Counted from the stretch's first letter, positions 1 through 7,093 are shown. The stretch is 16,143 nucleotides of DNA from Balneolales bacterium (GCA_007131535.1 SLQI01000455.1:1-16143), one strand, 5' to 3'. The notes: generated by a model not told the origin, from the letters alone. Translations and numbers: made by a program.

Positions 1-963
1 GATATTTGTGCGGTAGTCGGTATCAAAGATGTAAAGACCGGGGATACTTTGTCTGATGACAAGAACCCGATCATTCTTGAGCAAATGGTATTTCCGGAAC
101 CGGTGATTAAATTGGCTGTGGAGCCAAAGACTAAAGCCGATAACGATAAATTGACTTCCGGACTTGCCAAGCTTGCAGAAGAAGATCCGACATTTAAAGT
201 CAATGTTGATGATGAAACCGGTCAGACTACAATTGCCGGTATGGGTGAGCTTCACCTTGAAATCATTGTCGATCGCCTGAAGCGTGAATTTAAAGTAGAA
301 GCAAATGTGGGTAATCCTCAGGTATCCTACCGTGAGGCAATCACCAAGCCTGTAACTCATAGAGAAACCTATAAAAAGCAGACCGGTGGTAAAGGTAAGT
401 TTGCTGATATAGAATTTGAGATATCACCCCTTGAAGGCCATACCGGGTTCGAATTTGAGGATGAAATCGTAGGCGGCTCCATACCCAGAGAATTCATTCC
501 GGCCGTTGAGAAAGGTTTTAAAGAAGCTCTTAATACCGGAATTCAAGCCGGATATACTATTGAAGGGATTAAAGTACGGCTATTTGACGGCTCCTATCAC
601 GATGTTGACTCGGATGCGGTGAGCTTTGAAACATGTGCCAAGCTTGGATTTCGTGATGCCGCTCGTAAAGCCGGTCCAATCATCCTTGAACCGATCATGA
701 AAGTCGAAGTGACAACCCCGGAAGAGTATATGGGTGATCTCATCGGAGACCTTAATAGCCGTCGCGGTGTCATAGGTAAAATGGAGAATCGTGCCGAAGG
801 CTCAGTAATCGATGCTGAAGTACCGCTTGCAGAGATGTTCGGCTATTCAACAAATCTGCGATCATTATCACAAGGTCGGGCTGTGTATTCCATGGAATTT
901 GAAAAGTATGCACCTGTACCGGATAATATCGCTGCTGAAATTATCAAAGGTAACGAATCTTAA
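1..963 (+). CDS. fusA: Elongation factor G, C-terminal part (5' truncated by window edge)
   Basis: EF-G is the GTPase that drives tRNA-mRNA translocation on the ribosome. The reading frame is open from base 1 (frame 1) to the TAA at 961-963, giving 320 residues, a little under half of a usual EF-G of about 700 residues. The GTP-binding domain lies outside the window. The fragment starts near the end of domain II, and domain III is marked by GMGELHLEIIVDRLKREF. Domain IV carries GGSIPREFIPAVEKGFKEA, and domain V carries EEYMGDLIGDLNSRRG followed by GYSTNLRSLSQGRA, both classic EF-G signatures. The family call is very secure. rpsG and rpsL probably lie upstream, which cannot be seen. tuf follows after 27 bases, consistent with a str operon. 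Confidence 0.98.
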   Translation, partial: DICAVVGIKDVKTGDTLSDDKNPIILEQMVFPEPVIKLAVEPKTKADNDKLTSGLAKLAEEDPTFKVNVDDETGQTTIAGMGELHLEIIVDRLKREFKVEANVGNPQVSYREAITKPVTHRETYKKQTGGKGKFADIEFEISPLEGHTGFEFEDEIVGGSIPREFIPAVEKGFKEALNTGIQAGYTIEGIKVRLFDGSYHDVDSDAVSFETCAKLGFRDAARKAGPIILEPIMKVEVTTPEEYMGDLIGDLNSRRGVIGKMENRAEGSVIDAEVPLAEMFGYSTNLRSLSQGRAVYSMEFEKYAPVPDNIAAEIIKGNES

Positions 964-990
964 ATTACAACAGTTTAAACGCTTAATACC

Positions 991-2178
991 ATGGCAAAAG
1001 AACAATTTGATCGTAGTAAGCCGCACGTTAACATAGGCACCATTGGTCACGTTGACCACGGCAAGACAACGCTGACAGCAGCGATCACCTCTGTGATGGC
1101 AGAGAAGTACGGTGGAGTGGCCAAGCAATTTGCTGATATTGACAACGCCCCGGAAGAGCGCGAGCGTGGTATTACCATTGCGACTGCGCACGTGGAGTAT
1201 GAGACCGAAAGCCGTCACTACGCTCACGTGGACTGCCCCGGGCACGCCGACTATGTGAAGAACATGGTAACCGGAGCGGCACAGATGGACGGGGCGATTT
1301 TGGTAGTTGCGGCTACCGACGGTCCGATGCCTCAGACCCGTGAGCACATTCTGCTGGCTCGCCAGGTTGGCGTACCTCAGCTTGTAGTGTTTATGAACAA
1401 GACTGATCTGGTTGACGACGAAGAGCTTCTGGAGCTGGTGGAACTGGAAATTCGCGAGCTGCTGAGCAGCTACGAGTTTGACGGCGACAACATTCCGGTA
1501 ATCAAAGGTTCGGCCCTTCAGGCCCTGGAAGGCAGCGACGAGCACAAAGATAAGATCGTTGAGCTGATGCAGGCCGTAGACGACTACGTGCCGACTCCGG
1601 AGCGGGATGTTGATAAGCCGTTTTTGATGCCGGTCGAGGACGTATTCACCATTACCGGTCGTGGTACGGTAGCTACCGGACGGATTGAGCGGGGCGTAAT
1701 TAAGCTCAATGACGAGGTGGATATAGTCGGTATGCAGGAGGAGAAAATGAAGTCGGTAATTACCGGCATTGAGATGTTCCGCAAGATGCTCGATGAAGGC
1801 CAGGCCGGAGACAATGCCGGGCTGTTGCTTCGCGGAATACAGAAAGAGGATCTGTTGCGGGGCATGGTAATATGTAAGCCGAACAGCATCACCCCGCACA
1901 AGAAGTTTGAGTGTGAGGTATATGTGCTGGGCAAAGACGAAGGCGGTCGCCACACCCCGTTTTTCAAAGGCTATCGCCCGCAGTTCTACTTTCGTACGAC
2001 CGACGTAACCGGTGTATGTGAGTTGCCGGAAGGCGTAGAAATGGTTATGCCGGGCGACAACGTAAATCTGAGTGTAGAGCTGATTCAGCCGGTGGCGATG
2101 GAAGAAGGTCTGCGCTTTGCTATACGTGAAGGCGGTCGTACCGTAGGCGCCGGTGTGGTAAGTAAAATTAATGACTAA
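991..2178 (+). CDS. tuf: Elongation factor Tu
   Basis: EF-Tu is the GTPase that delivers aminoacyl-tRNA to the ribosomal A site. The protein is 395 residues, full length for the family. Motifs: P-loop GHVDHGKT at residues 19-26, switch I RERGITIATAHVEYE with Thr62, DCPGH at 81-85, NKTD at 136-139, then the G5 motif GSALQALEG. The two beta-barrel domains follow (for example RGTVATGRIERG and GGRTVGAGVV at the end). The ATG at 991 gives the standard MAKEQFDRSKPHVNIG N-terminus; no Shine-Dalgarno sequence precedes it. Oddity: base composition is richer in GC than in fusA or rpsJ (hand counts: 63% in 1201-1260 and 62% in 1561-1620, against 42% in 541-600 and 40% in 2821-2880), with many CTG, GAC, GTG and CAC codons. 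Many Bacteroidota keep tuf away from this locus, so its origin or conversion history deserves checking. Confidence 0.99.
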   Translation: MAKEQFDRSKPHVNIGTIGHVDHGKTTLTAAITSVMAEKYGGVAKQFADIDNAPEERERGITIATAHVEYETESRHYAHVDCPGHADYVKNMVTGAAQMDGAILVVAATDGPMPQTREHILLARQVGVPQLVVFMNKTDLVDDEELLELVELEIRELLSSYEFDGDNIPVIKGSALQALEGSDEHKDKIVELMQAVDDYVPTPERDVDKPFLMPVEDVFTITGRGTVATGRIERGVIKLNDEVDIVGMQEEKMKSVITGIEMFRKMLDEGQAGDNAGLLLRGIQKEDLLRGMVICKPNSITPHKKFECEVYVLGKDEGGRHTPFFKGYRPQFYFRTTDVTGVCELPEGVEMVMPGDNVNLSVELIQPVAMEEGLRFAIREGGRTVGAGVVSKIND

Positions 2179-2192
2179 AACCAGCGACTTAC

Positions 2193-2504
2193 GTGGCTAC
2201 TCAGCAAAAAATTCGAATAAAGCTGAAATCATACGATCATAACCTGATCGATAAATCAGCTGAAAAGATCATAAAAACGGTTAAGTCGACAGGAGCAGTG
2301 GTATCGGGGCCGATACCACTGCCTACCGATAAGACAATTTTCACAGTCAACCGATCTGTACACGTAAACAAGAAGTCCAGGGAGCAGTTTGAATCCCGCT
2401 CCCATAAGAGATTGATTGATATACTGTCTACGGGATCACAGACTGTGGATTCTCTGATGAAGCTGGAGTTACCATCCGGCGTAGATGTAGAAATTAAAGT
2501 TTAA
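2193..2504 (+). CDS. rpsJ: 30S ribosomal protein S10 (uS10)
   Basis: S10 sits in the head of the 30S subunit, and in model bacteria it is also the NusE antitermination factor. It is 103 residues, the normal length. It begins ATQQKIRIKLKSYDHNLID and contains GPIPLPTDKTIFTVNRS and ESRSHKRLIDI, the conserved core of the family. The start is GTG at 2193; the nearby ATG at 2171 is in another frame and lies within the end of tuf, so GTG is the only sensible start. Only 14 bases separate it from tuf, so it must be cotranscribed, and there is no room for an S10 leader. A perfect 13-base inverted repeat lies inside the gene at 2295-2322. Confidence 0.98.
   Translation: MATQQKIRIKLKSYDHNLIDKSAEKIIKTVKSTGAVVSGPIPLPTDKTIFTVNRSVHVNKKSREQFESRSHKRLIDILSTGSQTVDSLMKLELPSGVDVEIKV
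2295..2322 (+). repeat. Perfect 13-base inverted repeat inside rpsJ
   Basis: Left arm GCAGTGGTATCGG (2295-2307), two-base centre GG, right arm CCGATACCACTGC (2310-2322), an exact reverse complement. In RNA this can form a 12-bp stem closed by a GGGC tetraloop. It overlies the codons for the conserved S10 peptide AVVSGPIPLP. No U-run follows directly (the next T-run is at about 2337-2341), so it does not look like an intrinsic terminator. Whether it has a function is unknown. Confidence 0.9.
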
Positions 2505-2527
2505 CCCGAAGGCAACGGATAGCTTCC

Positions 2528-3154
2528 ATGAGCGGACTATTAGGCAAAAAAGTCGGAATGACGAGCATCTTCAATGAAAACGGTCAGAATATTCCTGTTA
2601 CCGTAATTGAAGTTGAACCGTGTGTAATCACACAAATAAAAACCGAAGATTCCGACGGGTATAACTCTGTCCAGATCGCATTAGACGAAAAAAAGGAAAA
2701 AAACACGTCTAAGGCACTGAAAGGGCACTTTGCCAAAGCCAACACAACACCCAAGAAGTTTGTAAAAGAAATTCGGGACTTTCTTCCTGAAGGAGCTAAA
2801 CTTGGGGATACAATTAAAATTGAAGATGTGTTTGAAGAAAACACGTATGTAGATGTTGTTGGCTATTCAAAAGGCAGGGGCTTCACCGGTGTGATAAAGC
2901 GACATAATTTTTCCGGTGTAGGTGATGCTACTCACGGGCAGAAAGATCGTGAACGAGCACCAGGCTCCATTGGTCAGATGTCTGACCCATCCCGAGTATT
3001 TAAAGGTATTAAAATGGCCGGCCGAAGCGGACATGAACGGGTTAAAGCTAAAAACCTTGAATTGGTTAAGATCATACCCGAATCAAATTTAATGATGGTA
3101 AAAGGCGCTGTGCCCGGTCCGAAAGGCAAAGTGGTAGAAATTTATAACTCCTGA
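2528..3154 (+). CDS. rplC: 50S ribosomal protein L3 (uL3)
   Basis: L3 is an early-assembly 50S protein whose loop reaches towards the peptidyl transferase centre. It is 208 residues, a normal length. It starts MSGLLGKKVGMTSIFNENG, and the central part has YSKGRGFTGVIKRHNF and ERAPGSIGQ. The Gln at residue 150 is in the position methylated by PrmB in E. coli, so that target is conserved. The tip after it reads MSDPSRVFKGIKMAGRSG, differing from the E. coli tip (NQTPGKVFKG). ATG at 2528 fits the family N-terminus and has no clear SD. It follows rpsJ by 23 bases and precedes rplD by 20. An A-rich Lys stretch near 2687-2704 contains slippery-type heptamers. Confidence 0.98.
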   Translation: MSGLLGKKVGMTSIFNENGQNIPVTVIEVEPCVITQIKTEDSDGYNSVQIALDEKKEKNTSKALKGHFAKANTTPKKFVKEIRDFLPEGAKLGDTIKIEDVFEENTYVDVVGYSKGRGFTGVIKRHNFSGVGDATHGQKDRERAPGSIGQMSDPSRVFKGIKMAGRSGHERVKAKNLELVKIIPESNLMMVKGAVPGPKGKVVEIYNS

Positions 3155-3174
3155 GCAACTGCCAGAAACAGATC

Positions 3175-3825
3175 ATGAAACTGAGTATATATAAAACCGA
3201 CGGCACCAACTCCGGCAAGAAAGCTGAGTTAAGTGACGAGATCTTCAAAGTTGAGCCCAACGATACGCTCATTTATGAAGACATTCGTTCTTATCTTGCC
3301 TCTAAACGCCAAGGTACAGCAAAAACCAAAGAACGTAATGAAGTCCGTGGCGGAGGGCGTAAAGCCTATCGGCAAAAAGGAACCGGTATGGCCCGCCGTG
3401 GAACGATGAGGTCACCGTTGCTTAAAGGGGGCGGTATCGTTCATGGACCTCGTCCTCGTGATTACGGGTTTAAGCTTCCGGCAAAAATGAAGAGAGTGGC
3501 ACGTAAATCTGCCCTTTCTTATAAGGCAAGTGATAAAGCTGTAAAAGTAGTTGAAGACTTTTCTTATGAAGAGCCAAAGACCAAAAAAATGTTAGAGTTG
3601 GTCAAGGCGCTCGATCTGGAAGGGAAAAAAGTATTATTACTTACAGCGGAAGCCGACCGGAATATTTATCGGTCATCAACAAACCTTAAAAAGGTGAATG
3701 TACTTACAGCCAGTCAGCCTTCTACCTACGACATTGTAAATGCTGATGTAATTGTACTTCAAAAGAGTGCTGTAAAAGTACTTGAAGAAACAATGAAACC
3801 AAAAACCAGGGGAGCTGAGCAATGA
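3175..3825 (+). CDS. rplD: 50S ribosomal protein L4 (uL4)
   Basis: L4 binds 23S rRNA and lines the nascent-peptide exit tunnel; in E. coli it also represses the S10 operon through the leader RNA. The product is 216 residues. The long basic loop that extends into the tunnel is clear at roughly residues 50-100: RNEVRGGGRKAYRQKGTG, ARRGTMRSPLLKGGG and VHGPRPRDYGFKLP. The C-terminal globular part ends TYDIVNADVIVLQKSAVK, as is usual. Its last four bases overlap the start of rplW (ATGA), which suggests translational coupling. No upstream leader exists here for an E. coli-type L4 feedback loop, so that regulation cannot be assumed. Confidence 0.97.
   Translation: MKLSIYKTDGTNSGKKAELSDEIFKVEPNDTLIYEDIRSYLASKRQGTAKTKERNEVRGGGRKAYRQKGTGMARRGTMRSPLLKGGGIVHGPRPRDYGFKLPAKMKRVARKSALSYKASDKAVKVVEDFSYEEPKTKKMLELVKALDLEGKKVLLLTAEADRNIYRSSTNLKKVNVLTASQPSTYDIVNADVIVLQKSAVKVLEETMKPKTRGAEQ
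3808..3814 (+). promoter_or_regulatory. SD-like site before rplW
   Basis: AGGGGAG lies 7 bases before the rplW ATG, inside the 3' end of rplD. Spacing is right for a ribosome binding site, and it is one of the few SD-like sequences in the window. It could simply reflect the Arg-Gly-Ala codons of L4, so function is inferred. Confidence 0.4.
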
Positions 3826-4130
3826 AAAAAGCAGCAAAAAGAGTATTGATCAAACCCCTGATTACGGAAAAATTAACCCGCATTCAGGAAAGCGAGAATA
3901 AGTACGCGTTTGAAGTACATCCTGAAGCTACTAAAACCGACATTAAACGTGCCCTGAAAAAGGCATACCCGGATGTTGAGGTCACAAGTGTAAACACGAT
4001 GATTATCCCCGGTAAGTCTAAAGGTCGGTTTACCCGAAGCGGATATATTGGTGGTACTACTGCTAAGAAGAAAAAAGCCATCGTATCTGTCAAAGAAGGA
4101 CAGGAAATAGACTTCTTTACCGAAATTTAA
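3822..4130 (+). CDS. rplW: 50S ribosomal protein L23 (uL23)
   Basis: L23 lies at the exit of the ribosomal tunnel and is the docking site for trigger factor and SRP. The product is 102 residues, normal for the family. Conserved stretches are VLIKPLITEKLTRIQE near the N-terminus, NKYAFEVHPEATKTDIKRAL, and the C-terminal VNTMIIPGKSKGR followed by KKKAIVSVKEGQEIDFF. The ATG at 3822 overlaps the rplD stop in an ATGA arrangement, the only gene overlap in the window. An SD-like AGGGGAG precedes it. rplB follows after 19 bases. Confidence 0.97.
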   Translation: MKKAAKRVLIKPLITEKLTRIQESENKYAFEVHPEATKTDIKRALKKAYPDVEVTSVNTMIIPGKSKGRFTRSGYIGGTTAKKKKAIVSVKEGQEIDFFTEI

Positions 4131-4149
4131 ATAACGAGATTAGTTATAA

Positions 4150-4977
4150 ATGGCTACCAAGAAACTTAAACCAATTACTCCCGGAACCCGGCATCGCGTT
4201 GCTCCGGATTTCTCCGATATTACTACAGATAAGCCGGAGCGCAGTTTAATTACAGGGCTGCATAAAACCGGTGCCCGGAACAGTAAGGGTAGAATGACGG
4301 TTCGCCATCGTGGTGGCGGTCATAAAAGAGCTTATCGGATTATCGACTTTAAACGTACAAAAGACGATATACCTGCCACCGTTAAGACCATTGAGTACGA
4401 TCCGAACCGTACAGCGCGAATTGCACTTGTAGCTTACCGTGACGGCGAGAAAAGGTACATCATAGCGCCTGACCGGCTAAAAGTCGGAGATACCATTATA
4501 AGTGGTCAGAAAGTAGAGCCCAATCTTGGTAATACAATGCCTTTGGGTAATATGCCACTTGGTACGACGGTACATAATGTTGAGTTGCAACCGGGTAAAG
4601 GTGCACAGATTGTACGAAGTGCCGGAGCACGTGCTCAGTTGGTAGCCAAGACAGAAAAGTATGCTACTATTAAGCTTCCGTCCGGAGAAGTACGCATGGT
4701 TCTTAATACCTGTCGTGCAACGGTGGGTACGGTTAGCAACCCGGATCATTTTAATGTTATTCTGGGTAAAGCCGGCCGTAATCGCTGGAAAGGGCGCCGC
4801 CCAAGGACGAGAGCCGTTGCAATGAACCCTGTCGATCACCCGATGGGCGGTGGTGAAGGAAAGGCATCAGGAGGACATCCACGTTCACCCTGGGGTCAAA
4901 AAGCTAAGGGCCATAAAACCAGAAAGCCCAATAAGCAGTCCTCACGATACATTGTACGTAGCCGAAAACAAAAATAA
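4150..4977 (+). CDS. rplB: 50S ribosomal protein L2 (uL2)
   Basis: L2 is one of the most conserved 50S proteins and is needed for subunit joining and peptidyl transfer. It is 275 residues, close to the 273 of E. coli. It shows RHRGGGHKRAYRIIDFKR near residue 52, IALVAYRDGEKRYIIAP, LPSGEVRMVLNTCRATVG, and the C-terminal NPVDHPMGGGEG. His230 matches the functionally important His of E. coli L2. The second His of the usual DHPHGGG motif is Met232 here, followed by SGGHPRS; this variant is, from family knowledge, typical of the Bacteroidota group and is one reason for my taxonomic guess. ATG start, no SD, 13 bases before rpsS. Confidence 0.98.
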   Translation: MATKKLKPITPGTRHRVAPDFSDITTDKPERSLITGLHKTGARNSKGRMTVRHRGGGHKRAYRIIDFKRTKDDIPATVKTIEYDPNRTARIALVAYRDGEKRYIIAPDRLKVGDTIISGQKVEPNLGNTMPLGNMPLGTTVHNVELQPGKGAQIVRSAGARAQLVAKTEKYATIKLPSGEVRMVLNTCRATVGTVSNPDHFNVILGKAGRNRWKGRRPRTRAVAMNPVDHPMGGGEGKASGGHPRSPWGQKAKGHKTRKPNKQSSRYIVRSRKQK

Positions 4978-4990
4978 CAGATAGAACGAT

Positions 4991-5260
4991 ATGCCTCGCT
5001 CACTGAAAAAAGGCCCATACATACATTATAAACTTCAGAAGAAGGTGGAACAGGCCAACGAAAAGGGATCTAAAAAGGTCATTAAAACCTGGTCCCGGTC
5101 CAGTATGGTAACTCCGGATTTTATAGGTCTCACCTTTGCAGTTCATAATGGCAAACAATTTATCCCGGTATTTGTGACCGAAAATATGGTTGGTCATAAA
5201 CTCGGCGAATTTGCTCCAACACGTACTTTTAAAGGCCATCCTGTAAAGAAAGGCAAGTAA
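4991..5260 (+). CDS. rpsS: 30S ribosomal protein S19 (uS19)
   Basis: S19 is a 30S head protein that contacts S13 and the inter-subunit bridges. It is 89 residues, the usual size. The N-terminus MPRSLKKGPYI and the stretches KVIKTWSRSSMVTPDFIGLT, FVTENMVGHKLGEFAPTRTF and GHPVKKGK cover the whole family signature. ATG at 4991 gives the canonical start, and the 13-base spacer from rplB contains no SD. It sits between rplB and rplV as in almost all bacteria. Confidence 0.98.
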   Translation: MPRSLKKGPYIHYKLQKKVEQANEKGSKKVIKTWSRSSMVTPDFIGLTFAVHNGKQFIPVFVTENMVGHKLGEFAPTRTFKGHPVKKGK

Positions 5261-5276
5261 ATCGGATTTTTAAATT

Positions 5277-5663
5277 ATGGAACAAGCTGAAATTTTCGAA
5301 GCACGGGCCATTCAAAAATACTTGCGCATTGCTCCACGCAAAGTGCGATTAGTCGTGGATACCGTGCGTGGTGACAATGTTGAGCAGGCATTAGCCAAGC
5401 TTTCATTTACAAATAAGAAAGCAGCACCATTTGTTGCGAAGGTGATTAAATCAGCTGCAGCTAATCTTCGTGATCAGCATGAAGAAGAGTCGTTTGATGA
5501 TGAGGACTTGGTTATCAAGCATATTGCAGTTGATGAAGGGCCTACGTTGAAACGCATTCAGCCGGCTCCTATGGGACGGGCTCATCCGATCAGAAAAAGA
5601 ACGAGCCATGTGACTGTAGTTGTCGGTAAGAAAGAAGAAGAACTTGAATCAGAAACAGATTAA
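5277..5663 (+). CDS. rplV: 50S ribosomal protein L22 (uL22)
   Basis: L22 forms part of the exit tunnel; its beta-hairpin is a site where macrolide resistance and peptide stalling act in other bacteria. The product is 128 residues against 110 in E. coli. The core is recognisable: RAIQKYLRIAPRKVRLVVD at residues 11-29, the hairpin region RIQPAPMGRAHPIRKRTSH, and VTVVV at the end of the fold. The extra length is a few residues at the N-terminus and an acidic tail (GKKEEELESETD). The ATG at 5277 has no SD. The stop TAA at 5661-5663 shares its last base with the SD-like AAAGGA used for rpsC. Confidence 0.97.
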   Translation: MEQAEIFEARAIQKYLRIAPRKVRLVVDTVRGDNVEQALAKLSFTNKKAAPFVAKVIKSAAANLRDQHEEESFDDEDLVIKHIAVDEGPTLKRIQPAPMGRAHPIRKRTSHVTVVVGKKEEELESETD

Positions 5664-5668
5664 AAGGA
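5663..5668 (+). promoter_or_regulatory. SD-like site before the TTG start of rpsC
   Basis: AAAGGA is complementary to the usual 16S anti-SD and sits 7 bases before the TTG at 5676. Since nearly all other genes here have no SD, this site may help a weak start codon to be used. No experiment is visible to confirm it. Confidence 0.5.
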
Positions 5669-5675
5669 TCACGTT

Positions 5676-6410
5676 TTGGGTCAGAAAGTACATCCAACAG
5701 GTCTGCGATTAGGTATCGTAAAAGGCTGGGAATCAAACTGGTTCACCGAAGAAAATAATGCCGGTAATGTTTACGAGGATGCCAAGTTAAGAGAATACTT
5801 GCATGCCCGGCTTCGCAATGGTGGTCTGTCTCGCATCATTATTGAGCGTACACCCAAACGTGTGCTGCTTACTTTGATGACCAGCCGCCCCGGTGTAATT
5901 ATCGGTAAAGGTGGTGAACAGGTTGAATTACTGCGCCAGGAGCTGAAGAAGATTACCAACAAAGATGTTCAGATCAACATCAGCGAGATTAAGAGACCTG
6001 AGGTTGATGCCAGTCTTGTGGCACAGAATATCGCCCAGCAGCTGGAAGCCAGAATCTCGTTCCGCCGTGCTATGAAAACGGCACTGGGTTCAGCGATGCG
6101 AATGGGTGCAAAAGGTATCAAAATTAAATGTGCCGGCCGCCTCGGTGGTGCAGATATGGCCCGAACGGAGCAATACAAAGACGGCCGGGTTCCTTTGCAC
6201 ACCCTGCGAGCTGATATTGATTATTCCAATGCAACCGCCAAAACCATTTATGGTACGATTGGCGTAAGTGTATGGATTTTTAAAGGTGAAATAATCGGCG
6301 ATGTTGATCTTACACCAAGCGCTCATACATCGCGAAAAGATTCTGATAATCAGGAAAAACGACGTTCACGCAGAGGCCGGGGACGCCGGAAGCGTAACAA
6401 CAAAGAGTAA
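5676..6410 (+). CDS. rpsC: 30S ribosomal protein S3 (uS3)
   Basis: S3 is in the 30S head at the mRNA entry channel and contributes to mRNA helicase activity. It is 244 residues. The start is TTG at 5676, which gives the universal N-terminus (M)GQKVHPTGLRLGI, so the unusual codon is firmly supported; a SD-like AAAGGA precedes it. A type II KH domain is marked by RPGVIIGKGGEQVELLRQEL, with the GKGG loop at 77-80. The C-terminal domain has FRRAMKTALGSAMRMGAKGI, GRLGGADMARTEQYKDGRVP and GTIGVSVWIFKGEI. The last 25 or so residues are a very basic tail (RRSRRGRGRRKRNNKE), probably disordered and RNA-binding. Confidence 0.98.
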   Translation: MGQKVHPTGLRLGIVKGWESNWFTEENNAGNVYEDAKLREYLHARLRNGGLSRIIIERTPKRVLLTLMTSRPGVIIGKGGEQVELLRQELKKITNKDVQINISEIKRPEVDASLVAQNIAQQLEARISFRRAMKTALGSAMRMGAKGIKIKCAGRLGGADMARTEQYKDGRVPLHTLRADIDYSNATAKTIYGTIGVSVWIFKGEIIGDVDLTPSAHTSRKDSDNQEKRRSRRGRGRRKRNNKE

Positions 6411-6437
6411 CCGGCAACACCGTAATTATACTCGAAA

Positions 6438-6860
6438 ATGTTAGAACCGAAACGCATTGAAAGACGTCGCGTTCATCGCGGAAGATTTCGCAAGCAAACT
6501 AAAAGAGGTCATCAATTAGCTTTTGGTGACTTTGGGATCAAAGCTCTTGAATCCAAATTTATCACTTCACGTCAGATTGAAGCATGCCGTATTGCAATTG
6601 CCCGTAATCTGAAGCGTGAGGGGCAAACCTGGATTCGGATCTTCCCGGATAAACCCATTACCAAAAAAGCAGCCGAAACGCGAATGGGTAGTGGTAAAGG
6701 GGCTTTGGATCACTTTGTTGCTGTTGTAGAACCAGGGAGAATTCTCTTCGAACTCACCGGAGTTCCCAAAGCAGCAGCTAAAGAAGCCCTGAGGTTGGCT
6801 CAGCATAAGCTGCCAATTAAAACGAAATTTGTTATGCGCCGTGACTATGACGGCCAATAA
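6438..6860 (+). CDS. rplP: 50S ribosomal protein L16 (uL16)
   Basis: L16 helps to build the tRNA-binding face of the 50S subunit near the A site. It is 140 residues, a normal length. It starts MLEPKRIERRRVHRGRFRKQ and has GHQLAFGDFGIKALESKFIT, RIFPDKPITKKAAETRMGSG and DHFVAVVEPGRILFEL. Arg82 in TRMGSGKG corresponds to the Arg81 hydroxylated by YcfD in E. coli; the residue is conserved, but whether it is modified here is unknown. ATG start, 27 bases after rpsC, no SD. Confidence 0.97.
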   Translation: MLEPKRIERRRVHRGRFRKQTKRGHQLAFGDFGIKALESKFITSRQIEACRIAIARNLKREGQTWIRIFPDKPITKKAAETRMGSGKGALDHFVAVVEPGRILFELTGVPKAAAKEALRLAQHKLPIKTKFVMRRDYDGQ

Positions 6861-6872
6861 ACAATTTTTAGA

Positions 6873-7085
6873 ATGAAAGCACACGAACTCAGAGACCTCT
6901 CGCTTAAAGAGCTTGAGGTTCGTTTAAAAGAAAATAAGGAAGAGCTTCAAAAGCTCGAGTTCAACCATGCCGTTGCCGGACAGGTTGAAAATCCGGCACA
7001 AATGAAAATGTTGCGACGCGAAATCGCACGCCTTCATACCGTAATTAAGGAAATGCAAAAGGCTGAAACAGCCAATCAGAATTAA
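6873..7085 (+). CDS. rpmC: 50S ribosomal protein L29 (uL29)
   Basis: L29 is a small helical-hairpin protein near the tunnel exit, next to L23. The product is 70 residues. It begins MKAHELRDLSLKELEVRLKE, then EELQKLEFNHAVAGQVENPA, and ends with RREIARLHTVIKE, matching the two-helix fold with the conserved R-x-IAR motif. ATG at 6873 is 12 bases after rplP and 8 bases separate it from rpsQ, fitting the invariant rplP-rpmC-rpsQ order. Confidence 0.96.
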   Translation: MKAHELRDLSLKELEVRLKENKEELQKLEFNHAVAGQVENPAQMKMLRREIARLHTVIKEMQKAETANQN

Positions 7086-7093
7086 AGAAGAAT

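Noticed and set aside
1667..1678. 12-base perfect palindrome CGGTAGCTACCG in tuf
   Set aside because: A palindrome of this length is expected about four times by chance in 16 kb, and it lies over conserved codons.
868..1953. A 361-codon open frame on the minus strand, antisense to tuf
   Set aside because: It has no recognisable family and starts and stops within the tuf area; it results from the tuf codon bias (few TTA, CTA, TCA codons). The sense frame is a perfect EF-Tu.
4522..4566. Short direct repeat in rplB (GGTAATAC AATGCC / GGTAATATGCC)
   Set aside because: It encodes the conserved L2 peptide GNTMPLGNMPLG, so the repeat follows from the protein.
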